From: Paenibacillus puerhi
GTDB lineage: Bacteria > Bacillota > Bacilli > Paenibacillales > NBRC-103111
NCBI RefSeq assembly: GCF_009846885.1
Contig: NZ_WUWM01000029.1
Location: 34,948-75,191, forward strand
Length of the DNA: 40,244 nt
Direction: 5' to 3'
Under the pieces are notes generated by a model that was given only the letters and a program-made list of their open reading frames with translations, was not told the DNA's origin and searched no databases. The position numbers and the translations under genes were made by a program. Shown here in pieces: positions 31,931 through 40,244 of this stretch. The number at the start of each line of letters is the position of its first letter. Positions within the stretch are counted from its first letter, which is position 1.

Positions 31931-34900
31931 TTAATTGATGTTGGCTGCGACATACGCAAGATCCCGGATATCAATTTTGTTATCGTCGTTCATATCAGCA
32001 ACTTTAGCTTTTGCCCAATCCGCGCTGGTGGAGTTCTTGCCATAGTGATAAGCAACAATCGCGACGTCACCTACGTTGGTGTCTCCATCTCCGTTTATGT
32101 CTGCAGACTTATTAGCTGTTGCTTTGAAGGTATCAAGAGAAGTGTTGAGTGCTGCGAGAGCCTCGTCAACTTGGGCTTGAGTTGCGCTTGCATGGTCTCT
32201 TACAGCAATTGCGGTGTTAATTGCTGCAAGGAGTGCGTCTTTAGCTGCTTGCGGATATTGGCCAGCTTGAGTCCCTACTATAGCCGCGCTGTACAGGGTT
32301 TGTGCACTCGTAATCGCTGCATTCAAAGCAGTTTTATCCAGTTGAGGAGCACCAACGGATATAGTTTTACTGCTCAGTGCGGCAGTGGTTACGGTTCCAT
32401 CAGAACCGCCGGTCTTCGCTTGGGAGACTGCAATGGTTCCAGTTGTATGCAGAACATCGGACTTTACCTTAAAGGTGATGTTCAAAACGGGTGTGCTGGT
32501 TCCAGTCACCCCTCCGAAATTAACGGAAATGATTCTCACTTTTCCAGGGGCAGCAGTATCTTCACTCAGAACCTGAATGTTACTGGTTGCACCCGCTGCA
32601 CTGATATAATCGAATACGCTGGAATCATAGCTTAGCGTGATATCCTGTGCGTACACGCTTTGTGTCACGCTATCCAGGCTGACTGCTGCTGTGAACGTAC
32701 TTCCAGGTGTCACACTGTTGCTAGCTGCGATTGTGGCTGTAAGCGATTTGGCTTCTCCATTACCGGGTGCATAGATTCCAAGATCGCCAAGGTCAATTGC
32801 ATAGCTGTCCTGGAGTTTCTCGTATTCGCCTGCAAAGAAATCATCCAGGTAGGAATGTCCAAGAATGAATCTGTCCGGATTCACGGCGCCATAGTAGCCG
32901 GCATTGGCATTGCTCTGACTGTCAAACAGCACATAGCTTCCCTGCCACCCTGAACCGGCTACGCCCCAGCTGATGATGCGATCGATGTAAGGGGCGAACC
33001 TGTTGAACAGCTTGTACATCAGCGCGTACTCATAACCAAGGGCGTCGGACTGTCTGACATTGAGCACTTCGGGAGCGACCGCGCCGCCGCCTGGGGTGGT
33101 AGTCGGCATCTTTAGGTCAAGTTCTGAGTAGCCAATACCGGAAAGAAGGCCTTCGTCAATGAGAGAAGCATAGAGGGCCATGGCATATTGGTTATCGCTT
33201 GCAAGGGTCCTTCCAATCGAATCATGTCCCTGGATACCGATGTCTTCGATAAGTGGTCTTCCGTCATACAGCGGATCGGAGAGCCATGCGGTGTTCAATG
33301 CGCGCACCATGTTGTATACAGTCCTCGCCTTGGTACGATTAGAAATGTCATAATCGTTATAGGTCAGTCTCGGAGGATCGTTAACGATATACGCATCAAT
33401 GCTGCCAGCGCTATCGTGTCCGTCGAGCTTCATGTACTCGGGAAGGTTAGCGTTGTTGGCTTTGTAAGCCGCCGCCATCTTGGCGTTGGGAGCCGCGATG
33501 TGCGCGTTTTTGAAGAGCAAGTAGATGTAATGTTCGGAGATGTCGCCGCCAATGAGATCATCCGACATTGCAGAAAGCCAGTTGGTGTTTTTGAGGGTCT
33601 GTCTCCAGCTGTTCGGATCCGCGGGGATGGTTTCGCTGTGGCGGCTTTCGTGGACCTCTTCGTTGAGTACGTCCCATGAATGGATGGGGATTACTCCGCG
33701 GGATACACTTGAGCCATACTTCGTATCTGTGGTCAGGAAGTGCCGCATCACATACATGGTGTGGTTAAACTGCACTCTTCTGGCCATTTCTTTGTCTACC
33801 TTAACCGTGGTTGTAACGCCGTTGCCTAATCCGTAGTAATCGGTTGTTCCGTTATATCCCAAGGAAAGGGTCGCGGGAATCATCTGTCTCATCCATGCAG
33901 GGGCCTGGTTGTACCATGCCAAAACGTGGGCGTGAGACTTATACTGTCCGGGAGTTCCGGAATCCCTGATCGCTTGATAAGAGCTGGTCGGGAAACTGTA
34001 TTCACCTATACCAGGGGTGGTGGTTGCGCCGCTCAGAGCCTCGCCAGTAACGCTTTTCAGCCAGCTCGGGCCGCGGGGATGCGTTCCTTCGGCCTTGAGA
34101 TTATTGCCGTCGACAAAGATTTCATAGTGATTGGCTCTAGTTCCGGTTACCGCGCCGGTTCCGATCGTACCGACCATGAACGAGCCATTTTGCTTGTTGT
34201 AAACATTCTTTAAAGGCGTTACAACACTCTGGTTTTCCTTGTTGACAACGTTAGGAAGCGCAACGCCGTTAGGGTCCGGTGCGGTTATTTTGATGTTGGC
34301 GACGAGAAGCATACCAGTTTCCGCGGGACGGCCATTCTCGCCATGGAGCTCAAGAATGAAGTTCGAGGAAATGCCTGTTGTCGCGGTAATGCTGGTGTGC
34401 TTCAACAACCAGGTTTCACCGTTGTAGCTGCCAATCCAGTCGGGGTTAAGGTTGTTGTACTCGTATTCCCTGAGGTAGGAATCGATGTCAGAGCCGGCAT
34501 TTCTGATTCTCCACCTCATGAATTTTCCCTGCGCGCTCTTGGGATAGTACACATCAAACTCAATAGTAGAGCCTATGGGGACATCTACACTCGGGGACAG
34601 TGGAGATTGAAGGGACATTCCCCCGAAGATGGTTTTTCCGTTATGGACGTAATTTATCTGGAGCACATCAGCCTTGCCTTGGGCATCTGCAAAAGGATAC
34701 GGAATCATTTTGTAGGTACCACCAGCAAAGTCGGCTGGGACACGGTTGTCAAGCGGGGTTCTTGAGGTCCAGACATTGGTTGGCGCAGTAATTTGTACAG
34801 GTATTTTACCAGGACCCGGATCGAGACGGAAATAGGGATTTGAACCGTCCGCTTTGATCTTTCCAGTGAAACTCACTATCGCGTTTTGAAGGCTGGCTAT

Positions 34901-35209
34901 GGCTTCACCGGCGGGAGTGAGCTCGTCGCGGGCGAGCTTAAGCGCGTTATCAAGATCTTTGAGTTCGTCGGCGTACACCCAGGGGAATGCTTTGTTTACA
35001 TCGGATCCAGCGTCAGTGTAGCTAATCTGGAGCGGGAATTCCTCGTTGCCGGCTTTTAAAGCTTCGGCTTGTGCAATGAGGTCGTTCAGTTCATGTGTCA
35101 GTTCACCTCCGGCCGCAGAGGCCGGGACGGGGGCAAACGCGAATAAAGAGAACAGCATGATGACTACGAGGATGCGGGAGACGTTGATTAAGGATTTTTC
35201 ACGGTTCAT
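31931..35209 (-). CDS. Multidomain GH10 endo-1,4-beta-xylanase with cohesin and dockerin
   Basis: 1092 residues. A signal peptide (1-33, ending ASA) precedes a FIVAR-like helical stretch (about 38-115) and a beta-rich, carbohydrate-binding-like region (about 120-310). The GH10 domain (about 350-790) has HAHVLAWYNQAP, the acid/base WDVLNEE (Glu about 515) and the nucleophile in GYSELDLKMP (Glu about 695). Then come a cohesin-like domain (about 820-950: TPGSTFTAAVSLDSV), a FIVAR module (about 955-1030) and a type I dockerin with two calcium loops (DINGDGDTNVGDV and DMNDDNKIDIRDL). It hydrolyses xylan outside the cell. Cohesin and dockerin in one chain suggest self-assembly or cell-surface complexes. 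GGAG lies before the ATG. It is the last gene of the transporter locus. Confidence 0.9.
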   Translation of the reverse strand: MNREKSLINVSRILVVIMLFSLFAFAPVPASAAGGELTHELNDLIAQAEALKAGNEEFPLQISYTDAGSDVNKAFPWVYADELKDLDNALKLARDELTPAGEAIASLQNAIVSFTGKIKADGSNPYFRLDPGPGKIPVQITAPTNVWTSRTPLDNRVPADFAGGTYKMIPYPFADAQGKADVLQINYVHNGKTIFGGMSLQSPLSPSVDVPIGSTIEFDVYYPKSAQGKFMRWRIRNAGSDIDSYLREYEYNNLNPDWIGSYNGETWLLKHTSITATTGISSNFILELHGENGRPAETGMLLVANIKITAPDPNGVALPNVVNKENQSVVTPLKNVYNKQNGSFMVGTIGTGAVTGTRANHYEIFVDGNNLKAEGTHPRGPSWLKSVTGEALSGATTTPGIGEYSFPTSSYQAIRDSGTPGQYKSHAHVLAWYNQAPAWMRQMIPATLSLGYNGTTDYYGLGNGVTTTVKVDKEMARRVQFNHTMYVMRHFLTTDTKYGSSVSRGVIPIHSWDVLNEEVHESRHSETIPADPNSWRQTLKNTNWLSAMSDDLIGGDISEHYIYLLFKNAHIAAPNAKMAAAYKANNANLPEYMKLDGHDSAGSIDAYIVNDPPRLTYNDYDISNRTKARTVYNMVRALNTAWLSDPLYDGRPLIEDIGIQGHDSIGRTLASDNQYAMALYASLIDEGLLSGIGYSELDLKMPTTTPGGGAVAPEVLNVRQSDALGYEYALMYKLFNRFAPYIDRIISWGVAGSGWQGSYVLFDSQSNANAGYYGAVNPDRFILGHSYLDDFFAGEYEKLQDSYAIDLGDLGIYAPGNGEAKSLTATIAASNSVTPGSTFTAAVSLDSVTQSVYAQDITLSYDSSVFDYISAAGATSNIQVLSEDTAAPGKVRIISVNFGGVTGTSTPVLNITFKVKSDVLHTTGTIAVSQAKTGGSDGTVTTAALSSKTISVGAPQLDKTALNAAITSAQTLYSAAIVGTQAGQYPQAAKDALLAAINTAIAVRDHASATQAQVDEALAALNTSLDTFKATANKSADINGDGDTNVGDVAIVAYHYGKNSTSADWAKAKVADMNDDNKIDIRDLAYVAANIN

Positions 35210-35291
35210 CTTCGTTGTACTCCTTTTCTTAAGGCAACCTCTACAATCTAGTTTTAGAGTCGCCCATTTTGGGGATTTCGGTAGCTCATGT

Positions 35292-35333
35292 AACGAAACT
35301 CGGTTCGCCCATGAAGAGAGAACCGAGTTCGTT
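35292..35333 (-). terminator. Strong hairpin between the solute-binding-protein and xylanase genes
   Basis: AACGAAACTCGGTTC (35292-35306) pairs with GAACCGAGTTCGTT (35320-35333), with one bulged base. No good T-run follows on the minus strand, so it may be a partial terminator or an mRNA-stabilising 3' hairpin that favours high levels of the binding protein. Confidence 0.6.
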
Positions 35334-35347
35334 AGGCTGGAAAAGCA

Positions 35348-36952
35348 TTATTTTTTGTAGGTTTGTTGATACGCCTGTCTTCTTTCTTTCATAACGGCTT
35401 CGCCCCCCGCATCTTTCCATTCCTTCAACTGCTGGTCGTAGACACTGTCGACTTCGGTAGACTTGGCAGTAATAATCTTGGCCAGCATCTGCTTGATCTT
35501 GTCGTTCAGAATCTGTGAATACTTGATTTCCGCTTGAATTGGAATGTCGACGCGCGGGCCTGTATAACCGTCTCGCGCACCAGTCTTAATACTGTCGATA
35601 GTAAAGTCTTTAAATTGCGGGTCGGTTGCATTGGCTGCCATGTTCTTTTCTGGTTCGTCCGTGCTCACGTATTTACCATTCATAATCATGGCGTAATCTT
35701 GATTATTAAAGAGAATCTGATTGGCTTCAGGCGTTGTCAAAGCAAATGGAATGCCATCGTCACCCATTTTGTAAGAAACGCCCTCTTGCCCAAACTGCAG
35801 AGCGATAAGATTCTTCGGTTCCGCCATCCAGTTCAAATATTTGATAACCGAATCAACATTTTTGCTAGCTGCTGGAACCATCAGATAAATACCGCTTGGG
35901 GAATACATCGGTTTTGGATACTTTCCATTCGCTGCTTTGAACGGATCAATTGTCGCAAGAACAGCTTCTGGATTGTTTTTCTTAAGGTTTGCATAGTAGC
36001 CGCTGTAAATTGGGTCGTTTGTATTCGGAGTAGCGGCCCCTGCAAGCCCGTTAACGACTTGCTTGTTAAAGGCCTGGCTGAAGTCAGCTGCTAGCGGGAA
36101 GTCTTTATCGAGAAGGCCTTCATGGTATAGCTTATTTAAAAATTTGAAGGCTTCCTTATTGCCAGGCAGCGTCCATCCGTCCGGATCAGCATACAGGTCT
36201 TCTTCAGTAATCTTGCTCCAATCCCAGAAGGAGTTGGTTAACGGTTTGATATGGAACATATCGATCAGACTAAAAGGAATGACTTTTCCGCCAGTATTGC
36301 CCGGATCCTTCTCCTTAAACGCTTTCAACGTTTGATACCATTCATCCGTCGTCGTAGGCAAAGGCAGGTTCAATTTATCCAACCAATCTTTACGGATGAT
36401 ACTTGTCGTTTGCGATTGGATGACTCGTAGCGCCGGAATGGTGTATTGCTTACCGTTAAAAACGCCGTCCTTCAGTGTTGGAGCAAGCACTTTCTTCAGC
36501 TGAGGTCCGTATTTCTCAATCGCCGGCCCAAGATCCGCAATTCCGCCGCTTTGTACATAGCTTTGAACCGTAGGCTTGTCGTATGTAAAGACGAGATCAG
36601 GCGCAGTTCCGGATGCCATTAAAACATTCAGTTTCTTGACTTCCTCTGAGCGAGGGACCGTGACAAACTTAACCGTGATATTATTCGGATCTCCGAAGTT
36701 TTTCTGAACATACTGCGTCATGAAATTGTCGGTGATTGGCGGAGCGCCTGCTGGCGCATTACTTCGATCAAACAGTTCAATCGTTAACGTGATCGGCGGA
36801 CCCTTTGGGGTCTCGCTCGTACCTGCCGAACTTCCCGGCGTGGCTGAGTCACTTGGGCTGTTTTGTGAGTTGCTGCAGCCTGCAAGCGCGAATACAGTCG
36901 TCGCTAAAACGGCCATAGCTACGTTACTAGTTTTGCGAAATTTGACTCGCAT
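35348..36952 (-). CDS. Sugar ABC transporter solute-binding lipoprotein (LplA-like)
   Basis: 534 residues. The lipoprotein signal ends in LAGC (Cys about 26) and is followed by a Ser/Thr/Pro-rich linker. The mature part is a family 1 extracellular solute-binding protein (LNVLMASGTAPDLVFTYDKP, SIIRKDWLDKLNLPLPTTTD, EWYQTLKAF, PSGIYLMVPAASKNVDSVIK). This large type goes with LplB/LplC permeases in Paenibacillus. The operon with a xylanase suggests that xylo-oligosaccharides are bound, which is inference. It lies 68 nt downstream of the second permease, with a hairpin between. Confidence 0.9.
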   Translation of the reverse strand: MRVKFRKTSNVAMAVLATTVFALAGCSNSQNSPSDSATPGSSAGTSETPKGPPITLTIELFDRSNAPAGAPPITDNFMTQYVQKNFGDPNNITVKFVTVPRSEEVKKLNVLMASGTAPDLVFTYDKPTVQSYVQSGGIADLGPAIEKYGPQLKKVLAPTLKDGVFNGKQYTIPALRVIQSQTTSIIRKDWLDKLNLPLPTTTDEWYQTLKAFKEKDPGNTGGKVIPFSLIDMFHIKPLTNSFWDWSKITEEDLYADPDGWTLPGNKEAFKFLNKLYHEGLLDKDFPLAADFSQAFNKQVVNGLAGAATPNTNDPIYSGYYANLKKNNPEAVLATIDPFKAANGKYPKPMYSPSGIYLMVPAASKNVDSVIKYLNWMAEPKNLIALQFGQEGVSYKMGDDGIPFALTTPEANQILFNNQDYAMIMNGKYVSTDEPEKNMAANATDPQFKDFTIDSIKTGARDGYTGPRVDIPIQAEIKYSQILNDKIKQMLAKIITAKSTEVDSVYDQQLKEWKDAGGEAVMKERRQAYQQTYKK

Positions 36953-36992
36953 ATTTAATCCTCCCTTTAATCTATTGCGTATATAGTGAATT

Positions 36993-37011
36993 CAACCGCT
37001 TATAGCGGTTG
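36993..37011 (-). other. Intercistronic hairpin between permease and binding-protein genes
   Basis: CAACCGC (36993-36999) pairs with GCGGTTG (37005-37011) around TTATA. There is no T-run. Such hairpins between permease and binding-protein genes usually set different mRNA levels for the two. Confidence 0.55.
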
Positions 37012-37020
37012 AGACAGCTA

Positions 37021-37893
37021 TCAGCCTTTCACTGCACCTACAAGCATGCCAGAGATAAAGTAGCGTTGGAGCCAAGGGTATACGAGTAGAATGGGGACTG
37101 TTGCAAACATGATGCTTGCCGCCTGCAAGCTCTCCGGCACCGGAGCAGAGCCCCCAAACCCTTCCTGGGCAGTAGCGTCGTTCACCTGACTGTTGATCAC
37201 GATCTGATAAAGCTTCTGTTGAATCGGGTACAGGTGTGAGTCGTTAATATAGAACAACGCGTCCTGAAATATGTTCCATCGATCGACCGCGGAATATAGA
37301 GCCAATGTCGCCAAAATCGGTAATGACAGCGGCAGCACGATTCGCAATAAATAACGGAAATGACCACATCCGTCCATCCAAGCCGAGTCTTCCAGTTCAG
37401 CGGGGAGCTGTGTGAACGAGGTTTTCAGGATAATCAACAGGAAGGCGTTGATGAGCAGCGGTAAGACCAGCGACCATACGCTATTCAGCATATGAAGCTC
37501 TTTAATCAACAAATAGTTTGGAATAATCCCCGGATTAAAGAACATGGTTATGATGATCAAAGCGAACATGATGTTCTTCCCCTTAAAGTTCCGCCGGCTA
37601 AGCGGATACGCGGCCAGGATCGTGGTGATCAAGCTAACCATGGTGTAACCGATAACAAGCCAGATTGTAAACAACAGCGAGCGAATCATGCTCAGGTCTC
37701 CAAATACGTTTTTATACGGTTCGAAGCTTAAATCTATCGGCCATAATGTCACTTCGCCGGACATGATTGCCCGATTACCGCTGAGCGATAACGCGAAAAT
37801 ATGGATCATGGGCACCACGCAAAACAAACAGAAGATACCCAGAAGAAGTATGATAATCGTATTGCCTATTTTCTCAGACGGATTTTGAATCAT
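37021..37893 (-). CDS. Sugar ABC transporter permease (LplC-like)
   Basis: 290 residues with six hydrophobic segments. The EAA loop reads LPAELEDSAWMDGCGHFRYL, then LLRIVLPLSLPILATLALYS, the site that contacts the ATPase. The ending VYPWLQRYFISGMLVGAVKG is typical of the CUT1-type LplC/YtcP permeases. It starts 13 nt after the stop of the first permease. No ATPase gene is in the window; such systems commonly use a shared MsmX-type ATPase encoded elsewhere. Confidence 0.92.
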   Translation of the reverse strand: MIQNPSEKIGNTIIILLLGIFCLFCVVPMIHIFALSLSGNRAIMSGEVTLWPIDLSFEPYKNVFGDLSMIRSLLFTIWLVIGYTMVSLITTILAAYPLSRRNFKGKNIMFALIIITMFFNPGIIPNYLLIKELHMLNSVWSLVLPLLINAFLLIILKTSFTQLPAELEDSAWMDGCGHFRYLLRIVLPLSLPILATLALYSAVDRWNIFQDALFYINDSHLYPIQQKLYQIVINSQVNDATAQEGFGGSAPVPESLQAASIMFATVPILLVYPWLQRYFISGMLVGAVKG

Positions 37894-37906
37894 ACATGTA
37901 CCCCCA

Positions 37907-38869
37907 TTAAAAAATGCCCTGATTGTTGATTTTTCTCGAAATGAACTCTGCGGACAAAAGAAGAATTAATCCGACTACGGATTGAAACAAACCGACAGCA
38001 GTCGCAAGTGCGAATCTTGCCGACTGAATCCCTACTGAATATACATAAGTGCTGATGACTTGAGCGTAATCCATCACATAAGAGTTCTTTAGAACATAAG
38101 GCTGCTCGAAGCCGATATTGGCCATATTCCCGATCTGCAGAATGAACAGAACGACGATGGTCGGCTTAATGCCTGGTAAAGTAATATGCCAGATCTTGCG
38201 CATTCGGGTTGCACCATCCACTTCTGCCGCTTCATACAACTCCTTATTAATCCCCGTAAGCGCTGCCAAATACAGAATCGTTCCCCATCCAGCATTGCGC
38301 CAAACCCCTGTCCCAACATAAGTTGCAATCCATAAAGCCGGTTTCTCCAAGAATGGAATGGGGGAAGCGCCGATCGCCACAAGCATATGATTAATCGAAC
38401 CATTATTAGTTGAGAGCAGCTCGATAGCCATCCCCCCTACGATGACCCACGAAATAAAATGGGGCAAATACATCAATGCCTGGCTTAGCTTCTTAAACCA
38501 TTGCACCCGAAGCTCATTCAGAAGAAGCGCTAAAATAATGGGAACCGGAAAGGTAAGCAATCCGAGCACGTTCAACATTAAAGTGTTGCGAAGTGCCTTA
38601 TAAAATTCGGGCATGGCGAAGATTTCCTTAAAGACTTCAAAACCTACCCATGGACTGGCCCAAACCCCTCTAAAAATGTTGTAGTCTTTGAAAGCAACCA
38701 CGACCCCGGCCATTGGGATATACCTAAAAATGATGAAAAATGCCATGGGTACGATCATCATTGCGTAAAGTGGCCATTGTCGTTTCAAGTAGGCGACGCC
38801 ACCTCCTTTGACTGCAAAAATGGAGGTTGTAGTGCCGGCTTCTGATTTCATTACATCGTTCCTCTCCAT
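37907..38869 (-). CDS. Sugar ABC transporter permease (LplB-like)
   Basis: 320 residues with six hydrophobic segments. It contains YIPMAGVVVAFKDYNIFRGV and the EAA loop KELYEAAEVDGATRMRKIWH followed by ITLPGIKPTIVVLF, typical of LplB/YteP permeases. The ATG at 38869 follows GAGGTGA by about 9 nt; an ATG six codons later also has a GGAGAGG site. It is the first gene of the permease-permease-binding protein-xylanase run and lies downstream of a cre-like site and the AraC gene. Confidence 0.92.
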   Translation of the reverse strand: MERNDVMKSEAGTTTSIFAVKGGGVAYLKRQWPLYAMMIVPMAFFIIFRYIPMAGVVVAFKDYNIFRGVWASPWVGFEVFKEIFAMPEFYKALRNTLMLNVLGLLTFPVPIILALLLNELRVQWFKKLSQALMYLPHFISWVIVGGMAIELLSTNNGSINHMLVAIGASPIPFLEKPALWIATYVGTGVWRNAGWGTILYLAALTGINKELYEAAEVDGATRMRKIWHITLPGIKPTIVVLFILQIGNMANIGFEQPYVLKNSYVMDYAQVISTYVYSVGIQSARFALATAVGLFQSVVGLILLLSAEFISRKINNQGIF

Positions 38870-38977
38870 TTGGTGTACTCACCTCTTTGTGATTTTTTGA
38901 CTATTGTTGCTTCCATCAGATGCGCCAGATTAAACCAACCTTGAGCTCTCGAAAACTTTTTTATATTTGAATTGTAA

Positions 38978-38994
38978 GTTTAAGCGCTTTCAAT
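38978..38994 (-). promoter_or_regulatory. Candidate CcpA cre site upstream of the permease operon
   Basis: On the minus strand the site reads ATTGAAAGCGCTTAAAC. It fits the cre pattern TGNAANCGNTNNCA except near the 3' edge, and contains the AAGCGCTT core. It is about 110 bp upstream of the first permease start, where it could give glucose repression. Confidence 0.55.
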
Positions 38995-39061
38995 ATCCAT
39001 GGACAAACCATTTACCTTTTGTATTAATTACGGATCATTTTTTTTTACCCTGTACTAGATT

Positions 39062-39102
39062 TGCATGAAAAAAAGACCTACCGCTACTTCCGCGATAAGT
39101 CT
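39062..39102 (-). terminator. Intrinsic terminator of the AraC gene
   Basis: AGACTTATCGC (39102-39092) pairs with GCGGTAGGTCT (39084-39074), including two G-U pairs. On the minus strand a run of seven to eight T and then CATGCAAA follow. It separates the regulator gene from the transporter operon. Confidence 0.8.
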
Positions 39103-39119
39103 AATTTATTTTACTTGTT

Positions 39120-39941
39120 TTACTTGTTTACGACTTGAAATTCCTCCCGATCCGATCTCCTATTTTCTATTCGTATTCTAGAGGGGGGAAAACCCTTTAT
39201 TTTTTTAAACAGCTTGCTAAAATAATAAATGTCTTTAAAACCGCATTTATAAGCAGCCTCCTGAACCGTAAATTCACCGCTAAGGAGAATATTCTCAGCA
39301 TTATTGATTTTCATACGGTTGATATATTCTTTCACGGACGCCCCCATGTATTTCTTAAATAGAGTTCCAAAATAAGCGGTGGTCAAACCAGAAATAGCTG
39401 CTAATTCTTCAACCTCAATTTGATTCTGCAAGTTGCTTAATATGTATCTAATCGCTTTCTGAATCCGTTTGTCTATATTCACATTGTTGCCCTTATAATA
39501 CAGAGACTTGAAATAATAGTGAAGAATCAAAAGCAGTAATGCACGGGCTTTCAATTCATGTCCCTCATTTTTCTTTAGCCATTCAAATGTCAGTTCATTG
39601 TATAAGGAATGCAATTCCTCCGGCTCACCGATATGCGAAATTAAAGGAAACGGTAATTGAACGTCTCTGCCTTTCAGGTCATAGAGCTGAATGTTTAGTG
39701 CATAACTGGTCATCAAATTAGAGGGGTCAGTGGTTGCACTTCGACGGCTGCCTTTAGGAATACATATGAGATCACCTTGACTAACTTTATGCACAGTGCC
39801 ATTAATGGAGTAATAAGCTATTCCCTTGAAAATATAGGTTAAATCAATAAAATCTGTTGTGGCATCTTCAATAATCCAAGTGGGTGTGGAGTGTCTATTG
39901 ATGAATAATTCAATCTGAGGATTAATTTCGATATATTCCAT
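39120..39941 (-). CDS. AraC-family transcriptional regulator
   Basis: 273 residues. The N-terminal half is a cupin-like sensor domain (FKGIAYYSINGTVHKVSQGD then LICIPKGSRRS). The C-terminal 100 residues carry two HTH motifs: IEVEELAAISGLTTAYFGTL with FKKYMGASVKEYINRMKI, and TVQEAAYKCGFKDIYYFSKL with FKKIKGFPPSRIR. The ATG at 39941 follows AAAGGA by about 8 nt; a TTG six codons upstream lies inside that site. It probably activates the neighbouring transporter/xylanase operon in response to a xylan-derived sugar, which is inferred from position. Confidence 0.88.
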   Translation of the reverse strand: MEYIEINPQIELFINRHSTPTWIIEDATTDFIDLTYIFKGIAYYSINGTVHKVSQGDLICIPKGSRRSATTDPSNLMTSYALNIQLYDLKGRDVQLPFPLISHIGEPEELHSLYNELTFEWLKKNEGHELKARALLLLILHYYFKSLYYKGNNVNIDKRIQKAIRYILSNLQNQIEVEELAAISGLTTAYFGTLFKKYMGASVKEYINRMKINNAENILLSGEFTVQEAAYKCGFKDIYYFSKLFKKIKGFPPSRIRIENRRSDREEFQVVNK

Positions 39942-40089
39942 AGAAATTATCCTTTCCAATGTAAAATTATACAGCTAATCCAATACCTGATTATTGAAAT
40001 TCATTATACATGACCTATGCCGATGAAGTAAATTATTAGAAATTGCTTATCGAAGAAAAGATTTGACATTTCTGCAGAGCCCCAATCCT

Positions 40090-40118
40090 CAAAACAAAAA
40101 GAGGCCTCGCGGCCTCTT
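40090..40118 (-). terminator. Intrinsic terminator for a gene to the right of the window
   Basis: AAGAGGCC (40099-40106) pairs perfectly with GGCCTCTT (40111-40118) around a 4-nt loop. A T-rich tail (TTTTTGTTTT) lies on the minus strand. The stretch 39942-40098 holds the AraC promoter region and no gene. Confidence 0.8.
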
Positions 40119-40179
40119 CAGATTGACGAGAAACCCCTAGTGTTAGCTGGATAGCTCATTTTTTAAAGGATTATTTTTC

Positions 40180-40240
40180 AAAAAAAAGAGATCGCCCTCC
40201 TCATTGAACCTGTTTATCCAGGTGGAGAGCGATCTTTTTC
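40180..40240. terminator. Bidirectional terminator at the right edge
   Basis: AGATCGCCCTCC (40189-40200) pairs with GGAGAGCGATCT (40224-40235) with one mismatch; an inner CCTG/CAGG forms a second stem. T-runs lie on both sides (TTTTTC on plus, eight T on minus), so it can work in both directions. Confidence 0.75.
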
Positions 40241-40244
40241 ATGT

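Noticed and set aside
31931..35209. Many open frames on the plus strand opposite the xylanase
   Set aside because: They are shadows produced by its codon bias; none has a ribosome site or recognisable domain.

Overview
The window reads as chromosomal DNA of a spore-forming, low-to-mid GC Gram-positive bacterium, most likely Paenibacillaceae (Paenibacillus or a close relative). Pointers are strong AGGAGG-type ribosome sites, a DUF2642 (YuzF-like) spore protein, a BclA-like collagen protein, an SLH surface protein, an LplB/LplC-type sugar ABC transporter with AraC regulator, a CcpA cre-like site, an ECF sigma/DUF4179 anti-sigma pair, and a GH10 xylanase with cohesin and dockerin modules. No tRNA, rRNA or CRISPR array was seen.

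Layout. 1-0.9 kb: the 5' end of a collagen-like gene running off the left edge, and a small spore protein, both on the minus strand. 1.2-2.8 kb: a rhodanese and ChrA-type transporter operon. 3.0-3.5 kb: a frameshifted hypothetical gene. 3.5-5.3 kb: an IS110-family element with structured non-coding ends. 5.6-7.25 kb: a divergent QorB/NmrA-like reductase and TetR pair. 7.7-8.1 kb: an rlmH-like gene broken by a frameshift. 8.1-17.0 kb: an AT-rich defence island. It holds three unrecognised genes around a divergent promoter (two look nuclease-like), a BsuBI/PstI-type restriction endonuclease with its N6-adenine methyltransferase, a DUF3883 (NO VEIN) nuclease-like protein and a membrane-anchored Mrr-like nuclease. 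17.6-20.2 kb: a zinc-ribbon membrane protein and an SLH/beta-propeller surface protein.

20.4-29.3 kb looks like a mobile element. It carries an XRE regulator whose ribosome site lies in a hairpin, an ArdA-like antirestriction protein, several small genes with their own terminators, a RadC-type JAMM protein, a hairpin-rich non-coding block next to a Rep_trans-like replication initiator, a second XRE regulator, a truncated serine recombinase lacking the catalytic serine, and a full large serine recombinase whose reading frame runs through an intrinsic terminator.

29.3-31.1 kb: anti-sigma and ECF sigma genes. 31.6-31.9 kb: the decayed 3' end of an IS3/IS150-type element. 31.9-39.9 kb: a xylan-use locus on the minus strand, in transcription order AraC regulator, two permeases, a lipoprotein solute-binding protein and a multidomain xylanase. 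A cre-like site precedes the permeases and hairpins separate the cistrons. The right end holds two terminators for genes outside the window.

How the parts work together: the RM, DUF3883 and Mrr genes plus the three unknowns form a plausible anti-phage island. The neighbouring mobile element carries its own antirestriction gene. The right-hand block imports and degrades xylan-derived sugars under AraC and probably catabolite control.
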